DNA from: Nitrospirota bacterium
GTDB taxonomy: Bacteria; Nitrospirota; Thermodesulfovibrionia; Thermodesulfovibrionales; UBA1546
Direction of reading: 5' to 3'
DNA: 40,760 nt
NCBI GenBank assembly: GCA_021824065.1
Contig: JAKALU010000009.1
Span: 1-40,760 of the forward strand
Both the position numbers and the translations under genes were made by a program. This document shows, piece after piece, positions 1 through 9,709 of the stretch (the stretch's first letter is position 1; each line of letters starts with the position of its first letter). Under the pieces are notes generated by a model. That model was not told the DNA's origin. It ran no database searches and saw only the letters and a program-made list of their open reading frames with translations.

Positions 1-251
1 CTTGCGAATTGAATTAAAAAAAGACCGAGAAAGAGAAAACGGGAACTTTTTATGGAGAAAAACTCAAAGGCAATAAATAACATGCTCGAATTGAAAATCA
101 TTTTGGGACAGCCTCTGGGTCTTTCTGTTAGGACACTATTCTTGAAGGGGAAGTCAAAAGGATTGAGTCAAATCTTTTTGGCCTTGATTTTCGTAACGCG
201 TTTCTGGTATTTTATGGAAATTTTTAAATCCAAAGGAAGGGAGGGCTCTTT

Positions 252-428
252 ATGTCGAAAAAGGCATTAGAATCAGCTTTAAAAATTAAAGCTGGAGAAT
301 TGTCCTCTATACCGCGGAGTGCGTTCAAGGGGAATAAAACGCCTGAAGAACGCAAAGCATTATCAATGCTGACAGCTTGGCATAATAATGCAAAGAAAAA
401 GAAAGATTTTGGTGGCATACTGAAATAG
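252..428 (+). CDS. small hypothetical protein (58 aa), MSKKALESALKIKAGELSSIPRSAFKGNKTPEERKALSMLTAWHNNAKKKKDFGGILK
   Basis: ATG at 252, stop TAG at 426-428, preceded by AAGGAAGGGAGGG; ends 6 nt before the next ORF. Below the ORF-track length cut-off. Confidence 0.5.
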   Translation: MSKKALESALKIKAGELSSIPRSAFKGNKTPEERKALSMLTAWHNNAKKKKDFGGILK

Positions 429-434
429 ATTTAA

Positions 435-2102
435 ATGATAAAGCCTACCCTCCGCCAATGGATACCATTGGAATCGGCTTCTCTCTTTAAAATAATTACA
501 CAATGTACTTCCAACACCACTGTAACAAAACAAAGTGACAATTTAAATAAACGACCTATTCACCGCTTATGTTCTCTCATGAGAAAAGAAGGTGCCCAAT
601 CCTTATGGATAGATGAAGCGACTCCAGAAACAGACCCCGAAGTCAAATATGAATTTACCTTTTTAAAAAAATATTTCACATCGAAAGGAATCGATGCAAG
701 CTTATGGGCCTATAAATTAATTTTTGTTAAAGATAAAATTGCTAACCCCAAGAATGTTAACTATAAGAAAATAACATTCCTTTCTTGTTCTATTATTGTG
801 AATTATTCTACCGACAAAGAAAGCAATGCTTATTTACTTTATTCCATTGCGTCAATTCCACAAAAGCATAATTTTACAGATGAAATATCTATGCCCTTAA
901 TGAATTATTACTTTCATTCTGCAAAAGATTATACCCTCACATTTAATGATAGTAACGGGAAGAATAGAAGTTTTAAAATTCGGAGTGCACCATTTTTCCA
1001 GAAGAACAATATTACTTCTTTTTGCATGCAATCTACACTGGCTACAATACTAAATAATTTGAGCAATAATGCAAAGTTGATATTGCCTAATCATATTAAT
1101 GAGATTTATGGTACACCTTTTGGAAGCGATTTATTATTTGACAAGGATAAAGTGCTGAAGGTTATTAGGAAAAAGCGATTTCATGCTGGGCAAATAGCAT
1201 TTGATCAAAGAAATACGGAAACACTTTTTAAATTTTTGTCTCGAAAGTTCGGTTGGCCACCTTCATCAAGTGTTTATCCATGGATGGAAAGCGGTTTCCC
1301 GGGCTTTATAGTTTTTCACACTAGATCAGGAGTTCTTCATGTAGTACCTATGATTGGGCATACCTTAAATACTGATTCATGGCAGCCTGAGGCCGATATT
1401 CGCTATGGTCGTGTTGTTAGATTTCATTTTAGGTCTGTATCAGCATGGGTTGATAATTTTATTATCCATGACGATAATTTCGGTATGTATCTTTGTTATC
1501 CAACAGCCAAACTTTCAGAAAAGAAAGACGTAAGATACAAACAGGCAGGAAAGAAGAAAGCATTAAAAAAGAGCAAGCGAAGATACTTGATTGACCATGT
1601 TATCTTTATTACACGAGAAAATATAAAACTAAATCCAGATACTTTAGAGATTGATCTGATAGGCGATATAAGAAATTGGTTTGAAAGAAATAAATATGTT
1701 TCAGAAAAAGAAAATTACTGGTTATATAGATTAATTAATGAAAAGAAGGCACCATTGGTGTCAAGAACATTATCTGTTGATAAAAATGACTACATAAGGA
1801 ACTTAAAAAAGGAGGATTCTGAGAAGAAAAAAATCCCTAACAATTTATTAAGGGTAATAGAAAAACAACTGCCTAATAGATTTTGGTTAACCGAAATAAC
1901 ACTCCCTGACCTTTATATCGCAAATAAATCAGCTTTAATCAGTATTGCAACTACGAAAAATTCAGACAAGCAACTTTTTGTGCGTTTCCCGAAGTTATGC
2001 TATCTCTTAATTAAGAAGGACTATTACCGTATTGCTCTTCCAACCGGAAGTCATTATAAACTTTTTGAAAGACCAAATGATATTCCGACATATGATTGGT
2101 GA
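435..2102 (+). CDS. hypothetical protein, possible C39/papain-like cysteine peptidase fold
   Basis: 555-aa ORF. SFCMQSTLATIL (Cys197), GVLHVVPMIGH (His302/His309) and NFIIHDDNFGMYLCYP (Asp346/347) occur in the C...H...D order typical of C39-like peptidases. Confidence 0.65.
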   Translation: MIKPTLRQWIPLESASLFKIITQCTSNTTVTKQSDNLNKRPIHRLCSLMRKEGAQSLWIDEATPETDPEVKYEFTFLKKYFTSKGIDASLWAYKLIFVKDKIANPKNVNYKKITFLSCSIIVNYSTDKESNAYLLYSIASIPQKHNFTDEISMPLMNYYFHSAKDYTLTFNDSNGKNRSFKIRSAPFFQKNNITSFCMQSTLATILNNLSNNAKLILPNHINEIYGTPFGSDLLFDKDKVLKVIRKKRFHAGQIAFDQRNTETLFKFLSRKFGWPPSSSVYPWMESGFPGFIVFHTRSGVLHVVPMIGHTLNTDSWQPEADIRYGRVVRFHFRSVSAWVDNFIIHDDNFGMYLCYPTAKLSEKKDVRYKQAGKKKALKKSKRRYLIDHVIFITRENIKLNPDTLEIDLIGDIRNWFERNKYVSEKENYWLYRLINEKKAPLVSRTLSVDKNDYIRNLKKEDSEKKKIPNNLLRVIEKQLPNRFWLTEITLPDLYIANKSALISIATTKNSDKQLFVRFPKLCYLLIKKDYYRIALPTGSHYKLFERPNDIPTYDW

Positions 2103-2204
2103 GCCTAACTCTTATTATCGACCATCGCGGCTCGCCCTCAACAGACATTTCAGGCAGGAGGGGTTTGATGGGTAAGGGTATTATTTAGAAAAGCGGAACC
2201 TCGC

Positions 2205-2233
2205 TTGACAGTATCCCTTCCTCTTTATATAAT
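2205..2233 (+). promoter_or_regulatory. sigma70-type promoter upstream of the KAP NTPase
   Basis: TTGACA (2205-2210), 17-nt spacer, TATAAT (2228-2233): perfect consensus, about 65 nt upstream of the likely ATG at 2299. Confidence 0.75.
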
Positions 2234-2298
2234 CCATCCAAATGCAGAAGCAGAAGCAGTATAAAAAGTAATGTTAGCTTTTGATATTATGGAGCAAA

Positions 2299-3684
2299 AT
2301 GGAATATAAGCTGCCACCCATTGAAGTTCCTCAAGATGATCCCTTTCGCTTTGATGTATTGGAACGTCAGGCGTCAGTGGAAGCCATAGCTTCACTTCTT
2401 GATGAAATAACTGGCCCCTTTGTCTTGGCAATTGATTCTCCTTGGGGGACAGGTAAAACGACATTTATTCGAATATTGAAAACCTTTCTTGAATCAAAAG
2501 ACTTCGTATGTCTATATTTCAATGCTTGGGAAACAGACTTCACAACAGACCCCCTTATAGCATTTCTGGGCGAGTTGGACCAGTTGAAAAAAAATTATAA
2601 ACAAAAAGACAAAACATTGGATAAAACGAAGAAGATAGCTACTCTGTTGGCCAAGAGAGCACTTCCTGTGGCGGGGAAAATCGCGACAGCTGGCTTGCTT
2701 GATCTTGATGCCTTTACGGAGAAGGCTCTTGCGGATCTGGTATCTGATGCTGTTAACGATGCTGTTGACGCTTATGCAGCAGAGAAAAGTCTAATCGAGC
2801 AATTTCACAAATCGCTAGCCGAATCAATTGATAAGTTAAGGGTCGAAGGGAAAAAACCACAATTGATCATGTTTGTGGATGAAGTTGATAGATGCAGACC
2901 TACCTTTGCTGTAGAACTGTTGGAGAGAGTAAAACATTTATTTAGTGTCCCAAACGCTATCTTTGTAATATCCCTTGATAAGCAGCAATTGGCAGTGAGT
3001 CTCTCGGCTGTTTATGGCGCTGGCATTAACTCGGAGGAGTACTTGCGACGTTTTATAGACCTTGAGTACGCATTGCCAAAAGTCAGCGCTAAGGCTTTTA
3101 CAAAAAACCTTTTTCGCCGGTTTGGATTCAACGACTTTTTTTCGGCCCGGACTCACAGCGAATTCGGTTCTGAGCGTGAACTCCTTGAAGAGACCTTCAA
3201 CGCGTTATCTGACTTGTTCGGGTTAAGCTTGCGTGCGCGAGAGCAGTGTTTTACGAGGATTCGTGTGGCTATGATGACAACTCCCAAGGATTACCATTTC
3301 TATCCGCTCTTGCTTACAACCCTGGTGGTGCTTAAAGCAGCTGCACCAGCAGTTTATAAGAAATATGCACTCGAAGGTGGAAAGGCCAACAAGGTAACTA
3401 ACTATTTGCGATCTGCGAATGGCGGTGAAGCATTCCTTAACTCCCGCATTGGAAGTGTAATAGAAGCTTATCTCATCGGCGCAAGATATAGGGACTATGA
3501 GGAATCTCCAGAGATAAAGCATTATCGTGAGATTTCAAAAAGCCCCACAACGAATAAAGAGGATAAAGAGCGTGCAGATTTAATAATCAGGGTTACTAGT
3601 GAAAGATCCTTTCACGATAAAATGCCTTCGTTAGCTTATGTTGTGAATAAAATAGAATTGGCTGCCCAGTTCAAGCTTGACTAA
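2299..3684 (+). CDS. KAP family P-loop NTPase
   Basis: Walker A DSPWGTGKTTF, FNAWETDFTTDPL, Walker B LIMFVDEVDRCRPTFAVELLERVKHLF; typical KAP_NTPase motifs. Start at MEYKLPP (2299) preferred over the TTG at 2281. Confidence 0.9.
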   Translation: MEYKLPPIEVPQDDPFRFDVLERQASVEAIASLLDEITGPFVLAIDSPWGTGKTTFIRILKTFLESKDFVCLYFNAWETDFTTDPLIAFLGELDQLKKNYKQKDKTLDKTKKIATLLAKRALPVAGKIATAGLLDLDAFTEKALADLVSDAVNDAVDAYAAEKSLIEQFHKSLAESIDKLRVEGKKPQLIMFVDEVDRCRPTFAVELLERVKHLFSVPNAIFVISLDKQQLAVSLSAVYGAGINSEEYLRRFIDLEYALPKVSAKAFTKNLFRRFGFNDFFSARTHSEFGSERELLEETFNALSDLFGLSLRAREQCFTRIRVAMMTTPKDYHFYPLLLTTLVVLKAAAPAVYKKYALEGGKANKVTNYLRSANGGEAFLNSRIGSVIEAYLIGARYRDYEESPEIKHYREISKSPTTNKEDKERADLIIRVTSERSFHDKMPSLAYVVNKIELAAQFKLD

Positions 3685-3823
3685 AACAAGGGAAATAGAG
3701 CTAACGCGTCACTCGGAGGGAAAAAGAGGGTCAGGTCTTTACTTTTGATAGCTCAAAAAAACTTTTAATCCTCACACCTCGAATCCTCGACAGGGCAAGA
3801 CATAAAAAGCAAAACCCCTTTCC

Positions 3824-4147
3824 CTACCTCAACAACCTCTCCTGAAGCAAATCCTGCAAATCCCTTCTTCCGTCGAGCACAGTATGAATGAAAACGTTTT
3901 TGCCTCTGATTTCGTATATGATCCTGTAGGGTTTGAAAAATATTTCTCTGAAATCAAGGATTCCCCACCGCTGCATCTCCGGAGGGTAGCTGCCCTGCGC
4001 CGGCATTGTTTCCAAAGAGGTCATTGCTTTTTGTATATTGTCAAGCAGGTGCTCAGCCTTTCCCGGCGAGCCATTATTTGCTACATACCTGTAAATTGCA
4101 TAAAGGTCATCGAGAGCAACATTATCAATATGGACTTCGTATTTCAC
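3824..4147 (-). CDS. RelE/ParE family toxin
   Basis: 107 aa with IPxxxxxWG..DFREIFFKPYRIIYEI...HTVLDGRRDL; start overlaps the stop of the upstream Phd-type gene. Confidence 0.88.
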   Translation of the reverse strand: MKYEVHIDNVALDDLYAIYRYVANNGSPGKAEHLLDNIQKAMTSLETMPAQGSYPPEMQRWGILDFREIFFKPYRIIYEIRGKNVFIHTVLDGRRDLQDLLQERLLR

Positions 4148-4428
4148 GGCCTCTCAGCAGAGCGTATTTTCTTCTTTAATTCGCCGAATGCCTGATGAAT
4201 TGGTTTGTACCTGCCTTCAAGCATATCTTTTTCCCCTAGCGCAAGCATCTTCAGCATCGCCATGCTTTCGCGGTCTTTTTCATATTCCTTTATGTCCTGA
4301 ATTATTACCCGCGCTTCTCCGTTTACTGTTACAACAACAGGTTTACCGGTTTCAGCGATTTCGCTGATTATTTCCGATGCGTGGGATTTAATATGGCTTA
4401 TAGGCTTCACAGCTTCACTCAGTTTCAT
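4144..4428 (-). CDS. Phd/YefM family antitoxin
   Basis: MKLSEAVKPISHIKSHASEIISEIAETGKPVVVTVNGEARVIIQDIKEYEK is a typical Phd/YefM N-terminus; SD AAAGGAG upstream of the ATG at 4428. Confidence 0.9.
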   Translation of the reverse strand: MKLSEAVKPISHIKSHASEIISEIAETGKPVVVTVNGEARVIIQDIKEYEKDRESMAMLKMLALGEKDMLEGRYKPIHQAFGELKKKIRSAERP

Positions 4429-4452
4429 ATTAGCTCCTTTCAAATAGGTCTG

Positions 4453-4467
4453 AATATAGTCTATATT
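4453..4467. promoter_or_regulatory. palindromic operator candidate of the Phd/ParE module
   Basis: AATATAG-T-CTATATT, a perfect 7+1+7 inverted repeat 25 nt upstream of the antitoxin ATG. Confidence 0.6.
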
Positions 4468-4603
4468 ATGGTCTTTTAAATTGCATGGCAGCTTTTGATG
4501 CGATTAAAGCAAATAGCTTTTTCTAAGGGGCTAACCCCTGCAGGCTTTGGCCTTCTAAGTCCAGCTTAAGGCAAAAAAACTGAAAGGCATGCTATAATAA
4601 TTT

Positions 4604-4816
4604 ATGCCAATATTTGAATATAAATGTAACAGTTGCGGAGAGGATTTTGAAAAACTTGTTTTTGGGAACCAGACTGTCACATGCCCGAAATGCAGCTCTC
4701 CGGATATAAAAAAGAAACTGTCCGCCTTCGGCATGAGCGGTGTGGAAAAACCATTTGCGGGTTCATCCTCAGGCTGCACGTCATGCAGTAAATCAACATG
4801 CAGCAGCTGCCACTAA
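4604..4816 (+). CDS. FmdB family zinc ribbon protein
   Basis: [19 protein letters not shown]...[18 protein letters not shown]; Cys-rich C-terminus. Confidence 0.9.
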   Translation: MPIFEYKCNSCGEDFEKLVFGNQTVTCPKCSSPDIKKKLSAFGMSGVEKPFAGSSSGCTSCSKSTCSSCH

Positions 4817-4837
4817 CACTAATAGCATTACCTTCTA

Positions 4838-5506
4838 TTAAGATACCGATGTGAATTCTTCCATAATGGCAACCCCTGCTGATGTGCCTATCCTTGTTGC
4901 CCCAGCACCAATGAGTTCCCTGACCCGGGAAAGGGTCTTTACGCCGCCTGCCGCCTTGATGCCACAACAATCTTTTACAACTGACCTGATGAGTTTTACA
5001 TCTTCAACTGTTGCACCAGCAGGACCGAATCCTGTAGATGTCTTAATGAATTCTGCCCCTGCCTCAAGCACGACCCCGGAGGCATTAATCTTTTCATCCC
5101 TGCTGAGATAGCACGTCTCGATTATTATCTTATGGATTATTCCCCTTGTAACCGAGATAATCTCATGAATGTCTTCCCTGACAGTGTTCCACTGCCCTGT
5201 CTTTGCCATGCCTATGTTCATGACTATGTCCAGTTCATTGCTGCCGGACATGACAGCCGCAATAGCCTCATAGACCTTTGCCTTTGTAAGGGTCATGCCC
5301 AGCGGAAAGCCTATTACTGTTGTTATCTTCACATTGCTTCCTGAAAGAAAATCTTTTGCTAAAGGAATAAAGTAAGGATTTATGCACACAGAGTAAAACC
5401 CGAATTGCCGCGCCTCATCACAGAGTTTTCTAATCTCTGAGACCATGGCATCGGGTTTAAGGAGACTGTGGTCAATTAACTTTGCTATTTCGGTCTTATT
5501 CATCAT
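4838..5506 (-). CDS. deoC: deoxyribose-phosphate aldolase
   Basis: 222 aa; IAKLIDHSLLKPDA, VIGFPLG, ELDIVMNIG, IIETCYL, FIKTSTGFGPAGAT, GIKAAGGVKT motifs. Confidence 0.95.
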   Translation of the reverse strand: MMNKTEIAKLIDHSLLKPDAMVSEIRKLCDEARQFGFYSVCINPYFIPLAKDFLSGSNVKITTVIGFPLGMTLTKAKVYEAIAAVMSGSNELDIVMNIGMAKTGQWNTVREDIHEIISVTRGIIHKIIIETCYLSRDEKINASGVVLEAGAEFIKTSTGFGPAGATVEDVKLIRSVVKDCCGIKAAGGVKTLSRVRELIGAGATRIGTSAGVAIMEEFTSVS

Positions 5507-5590
5507 GATGCAGGGTTTGTAGGATTATACCATCAAAAAACATGGAGTTTTTCCAGCAAGGTTTCTTGTCCAAAAGGATAAAATATGCTC

Positions 5591-6022
5591 CTACTCAGGC
5601 TGGCGGAATGGATTTGCTTGAAGTATATGACTAAGTTTTAACGGGCTCCCTTCAAACACAAAGATTGCCGTGCCCCGTTCTTCTGAGGTCTGTTCCCTCA
5701 CAACCCATGTCCCATTCCACACTATTTTAAGAGAAACAGTAGATTTTCCTATCTCGATCCATTTCGGCTCAAAGATTAAATTTGCCCTATCAAAACTTTT
5801 CATCGCGCCAAGAAGTTCTCTGTAACCTTCTTTTGTTGAATTCTTTTCGATTTCAGACAGATTTCTTTTTAAGTAGGCTTCCTTTATTGTCTCTGCAACG
5901 GTAAATGCCTCCTGAGCTATTTTAGACTCATATGTTACCTGTTTAACCTCTTTTTTGCCGCAGGATATAAGAAAGGATAACGCAATTAATATAATTAACA
6001 GTTTCTTCATGCCGTCTCCCAT
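5591..6022 (-). CDS. putative lipoprotein
   Basis: Signal peptide with lipobox LSFLISCGKK. Confidence 0.6.
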   Translation of the reverse strand: MGDGMKKLLIILIALSFLISCGKKEVKQVTYESKIAQEAFTVAETIKEAYLKRNLSEIEKNSTKEGYRELLGAMKSFDRANLIFEPKWIEIGKSTVSLKIVWNGTWVVREQTSEERGTAIFVFEGSPLKLSHILQANPFRQPE

Positions 6023-6024
6023 TG

Positions 6025-6459
6025 TCAGCGCTGCCTTTTAAATGTGATGGACTTTTCTATTGCCTTTTTGATCCTCTCTCTTAATTCCTGATCCGATATC
6101 GAAGATACAGTTTCCTCTATATAAGAGTGATCGTTAGCTGTAAGTGACTGCCCTTTCGAAATTATTTCCTGTTTCCCCCAAGGTAAAACTCTTCCGAGCT
6201 TGAATCGAACAGTCTTTATGCCAAAGCAGTGAAGCTTCTTAGTTATGTCCTCTTTAAAAAAATTAAGTTGCTGCATCCATACAGGTGAATCCACATTAAT
6301 AAGCAACTCCCCATCTTTCAATTTTGCAGGGGACATATGAAGTGGAATCGGTCTTTCAAATACGCCTGCCCACTCTTTTTTTATACGCTCCAGTTTCACG
6401 GCATCTTCTATGCCGAGGGTTCTGATAAATGGGGCAAGCAGAGAATCAGCCCTTTTCAC
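6025..6459 (-). CDS. DUF721 / DciA-like protein
   Basis: IKKEWAGVFERPIPLHMSPAKLKDGELLINVDSPVWMQQLNFFKEDI matches the DUF721 (DciA) pattern. Confidence 0.75.
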   Translation of the reverse strand: MKRADSLLAPFIRTLGIEDAVKLERIKKEWAGVFERPIPLHMSPAKLKDGELLINVDSPVWMQQLNFFKEDITKKLHCFGIKTVRFKLGRVLPWGKQEIISKGQSLTANDHSYIEETVSSISDQELRERIKKAIEKSITFKRQR

Positions 6460-6647
6460 TAAACAGCCTTTTTAACCTTACCTGAGCGCAAACATCTTGT
6501 GCAGACATATTCTCTTTTTGTAGTGCTGCCTGCTATTATCTTTGTCCTCTGCAGGTTGGGCAGTATCTGCCGTTTTGTTTTATTATTTGCATGACTAACA
6601 CTATTGCCTATCGTCCTTGTCTTTCCGCATACGAAACAACTTGCCAA
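6459..6647 (-). CDS. rpmB: 50S ribosomal protein L28
   Basis: [34 protein letters not shown]...[11 protein letters not shown]. Confidence 0.95.
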   Translation of the reverse strand: MASCFVCGKTRTIGNSVSHANNKTKRQILPNLQRTKIIAGSTTKREYVCTRCLRSGKVKKAV

Positions 6648-6767
6648 AGTTCTCTCCTCCTTTCATAGGTCATCAGTAAAAATTGCATTAAAAAGGTTTT
6701 TTATGATAACATGATATGATTAATGTTACAAGGGCTAAGTCCCTATTTGAGAGGTTGAACATAATAT

Positions 6768-9257
6768 ATGCCTAAATTAAGAGTACATGAACTTGCAAAA
6801 AAGCTTGATGTTAGCACTAAGGACGTAATAAGTGCACTTTCAGCCCTTGGTATTGAAGGCAAAACTCACTCCTCCACATTAGAACCTGAGATTGTTGAGA
6901 AGATAGAAAAGTTAATCAAGAAAAAAACAGCGCAGGTCAAACCTAAAAAGATAAGTGCAAAGGCTGAGAAAAAGAAACCAGCCGAAGAGAAAAAAGCTGA
7001 GGAGAAAAAGGCTAAGGAAAAACCTGTAAAGGCAGCGAAGCCCGGGAAAAAGATAGTTGCTGAAACCAAGCCATCTGAAACTAAACCCTCAGTGCCAGCA
7101 AAAGAAATTCAGCTTGAAAAAATAAAACCATTAGAGAAAAAACCTGTAGAAATTCTGAAAGCAGAAGTCCCTCCCAAAGAGGTAAAAAAGGTAGAAGAGA
7201 TAGCAGCAGTAGAAGAAAAGCCTGCGGTAACAGTTCCAGAAGAGATACCAGCAGTAGAAGAACCTGCCATAACCCTCCCCGAAGAAGAGGTTGAACTTAA
7301 GGTACCTGAAAGATTCAAGAAAGAGATAGAAACAGAAAAGGTAGAAAAATTTAAGGCAAAACCCGGGCTGCAGAGGGCATTTCAGGCAATAAGGAAGATA
7401 GAGACTAAGAAGTGGCATGAACCCAAGGCATTTAAACGGCATGGCAAAGAAAAAATTTTACAGAAGGAAGAGCAAAAAATACATCCTCAACTCATAATCC
7501 CAAGGAAAAAAATGCTAAAGCTCCGCGAAGGAACAACGGTAAAAGAGTTTGCTGACCTTATAAGTGTGAAGCTGGCGGATGTTATAAAAAAGTTCATGGA
7601 GCTTGGTTACATGCCGACAATAAATCAACCTGTGGACATAGACGCTGCGCTTCTCGTAGCGGATAGCTTTGGTGTAAAAGTTGAAGTTGTGCCTGTAGAG
7701 GAAGAATTGATCATAGAAGGCGAAGCAGAAGATGTAACCAAACTTATTCTCAGGCCACCTGTAGTCACAATAATGGGACATGTTGACCACGGTAAGACAT
7801 CTCTGCTTGATGCAATAAGAGAAACCAGGGTTACCGAGACAGAGGCAGGTGGGATAACGCAGCATATAGGTGCATATAAGATCACTCTTAAGGGAAAAGA
7901 GATCGTCTTTCTTGATACACCAGGCCATGAGGCATTCACTGCAATGCGTGCAAGAGGGGCAAAGGTGACAGATGTAGTTGTGCTTGTAGTTGCCGCAGAT
8001 GATGGGGTCATGCCCCAGACTGTTGAGGCAATAAACCATGCAAAGGCAGCAAATGTGCCGATTATTGTTGCAATAAATAAGATCGACAAGCCTGAGGCAA
8101 ATCCTCAAAGGGTAAAGACTGAACTTGCAGAACATGGAATACTCTCAGAAGACTGGGGCGGTCAGAACATATTTGTTGAAGTCTCAGCCAAAAAGCGCAT
8201 AGGCATTGAGCATTTGCTCGAAATGATATTGCTTCAGGCAGAGGTAATGGAACTTAAAGCTAATCCTGATAAGCTGGCAAAAGGAACAATTATAGAGGCA
8301 AAACTTGACAGAGGAAGGGGACCTATAGCCACTGTTCTTGTTCAGTCAGGAATGCTTAATATCGGGGATATCTTCCTTGCGGGAACAAGTGTAGGAAGGG
8401 TAAGGGCATTAGTTGATGATACAGGCAAACGTATTCAAAAGGCAGGGCCTTCAACACCAGTAGAGGTCATTGGCTTTCCAGAAGTGCCTGCAGCAGGTGA
8501 CGTTTTTACGTCAGTAGAAGATGAAAAACGTGCAAGACAGATCGCCCTTACAAGGCTTCAAAAAGAAAAGCTCGCTGAAATGGCAAAAGAAAGAAAACTC
8601 ACACTCGATGACCTTTATGCAAAGATAAAAGAAGGCGAGATAAAAGAGCTCAACATTATAATAAAAGGTGACGTCCAGGGCTCTGTAGAGGCTATGCAGG
8701 ATGCATTCGAACATCTCAGCCATCCTCAAGTCAAAGTGAGAGTAATACATGCATCTGTAGGGGGCATTAATGAATCAGATGTCATGCTCGCCTCGGCTTC
8801 AACCGCCATAATAATTGGCTTTAATGTGCGCCCTGAGTCAAAGGCATCTCAGACAGCAGAGAAAGAAGGGGTTGACATAAGACTTTACACAATTATCTAT
8901 GAAGCGATAGAAGATGTGAAAAAGGCACTTGAAGGGCTTCTTGAACCAACACTAAGGGAAAAGGTTCTCGGAAGGGCAGAGGTTAGGAATACATTCTCTA
9001 TATCAAGGCTTGGGACAGTAGCAGGCTGTTACGTGCTTGACGGCTCTGTAAGCCGCACAAGTGATGGGATAAGGATAATCAGGGATAATATCGTCATCTA
9101 CGATGGTAAGATATCATCGCTCAAGAGATTTAAAGATGATGTTAAAGAGGTTCAAGCAGGATACGAGTGTGGCATTATGATTGAAAACTATAATGACATA
9201 AAAGTTGGAGACATCCTCGAAAATTATATCATTGAAAAAATAGCAGCAAAACTATAA
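6768..9257 (+). CDS. infB: translation initiation factor IF-2
   Basis: 829 aa; IF2_N domain, Lys/Glu/Pro-rich linker, [50 protein letters not shown]. Confidence 0.98.
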   Translation: MPKLRVHELAKKLDVSTKDVISALSALGIEGKTHSSTLEPEIVEKIEKLIKKKTAQVKPKKISAKAEKKKPAEEKKAEEKKAKEKPVKAAKPGKKIVAETKPSETKPSVPAKEIQLEKIKPLEKKPVEILKAEVPPKEVKKVEEIAAVEEKPAVTVPEEIPAVEEPAITLPEEEVELKVPERFKKEIETEKVEKFKAKPGLQRAFQAIRKIETKKWHEPKAFKRHGKEKILQKEEQKIHPQLIIPRKKMLKLREGTTVKEFADLISVKLADVIKKFMELGYMPTINQPVDIDAALLVADSFGVKVEVVPVEEELIIEGEAEDVTKLILRPPVVTIMGHVDHGKTSLLDAIRETRVTETEAGGITQHIGAYKITLKGKEIVFLDTPGHEAFTAMRARGAKVTDVVVLVVAADDGVMPQTVEAINHAKAANVPIIVAINKIDKPEANPQRVKTELAEHGILSEDWGGQNIFVEVSAKKRIGIEHLLEMILLQAEVMELKANPDKLAKGTIIEAKLDRGRGPIATVLVQSGMLNIGDIFLAGTSVGRVRALVDDTGKRIQKAGPSTPVEVIGFPEVPAAGDVFTSVEDEKRARQIALTRLQKEKLAEMAKERKLTLDDLYAKIKEGEIKELNIIIKGDVQGSVEAMQDAFEHLSHPQVKVRVIHASVGGINESDVMLASASTAIIIGFNVRPESKASQTAEKEGVDIRLYTIIYEAIEDVKKALEGLLEPTLREKVLGRAEVRNTFSISRLGTVAGCYVLDGSVSRTSDGIRIIRDNIVIYDGKISSLKRFKDDVKEVQAGYECGIMIENYNDIKVGDILENYIIEKIAAKL

Positions 9258-9259
9258 CT

Positions 9260-9353
9260 GAGTTTATAGGGTTAATAGAGTTTATGGAGTTCTTTTAACA
9301 ACTCATGAACTCAATGAACCCAACGGACTCAACAAACTCAACGAACTCTATTT
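9260..9353. repeat. 9-nt periodic degenerate repeat with inverted arms (infB-rbfA spacer)
   Basis: Arm 1 GAGTTTATA|GGGTTAATA|GAGTTTATG|GAGTTCTTT; arm 2 ACTCAATGA|ACCCAACGG|ACTCAACAA|ACTCAACGA|ACTC. Confidence 0.75.
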
Positions 9354-9361
9354 AACTAACT

Positions 9362-9709
9362 ATGCTTCCATATAAGCGCTCACAAAGAGTCAGCGACCTT
9401 ATCAGAGAAGAGATTGCTGACATAATAATGAACAAATTAAAAGATCCACGGGTGGGATTTATAACTGTTACAGGAGCAAAAATAACAGAAGACCTGAAAA
9501 TAGCAACAGTTTATATCAGTGTCCTGAAGCCCGAAGCGAGAGAGGCCACGCTTGAAATACTTAATTCGGCGAAAGGCTTTATCCGTGCTGAATTATCAAA
9601 AAGGATCAGGATGAAGTTCATTCCAACCCTGACATTCAGAGTGGATGAATCTCTCGAGTATGGAGATAAGATTGAAAGGTTACTAAAAGAGATCAGGGAG
9701 AAACGTTGA
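9362..9709 (+). CDS. rbfA: ribosome-binding factor A
   Basis: RSQRVSDLIREEIADIIMNKLKDPRVGFITVTGAKITEDLKIATVYISVL. Confidence 0.95.
   Translation: MLPYKRSQRVSDLIREEIADIIMNKLKDPRVGFITVTGAKITEDLKIATVYISVLKPEAREATLEILNSAKGFIRAELSKRIRMKFIPTLTFRVDESLEYGDKIERLLKEIREKR

Noticed and set aside
52-270. 72-aa plus-strand ORF at the left edge
   Set aside because: No recognisable domain; the overlapping 252..428 ORF has better gene context.
2225-2464. 79-aa minus-strand ORF overlapping the KAP start
   Set aside because: Antisense to the KAP promoter and Walker A region, with no domain features.
3726-3750. GGGTCAGGTCTTTACTTTTGA motif after the KAP gene, resembling sequence seen near REP/RAYT-type elements
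   Set aside because: Only one copy found, with no inverted partner and no transposase here.
6866-8750. Several long antisense ORFs within infB (e.g. 7131..7442, 7515..8135, 7625..8089 on the minus strand)
   Set aside because: They lie opposite the well-conserved infB frame, have low-complexity or Cys/Tyr-rich translations, and lack convincing SD sites; they are shadow ORFs.
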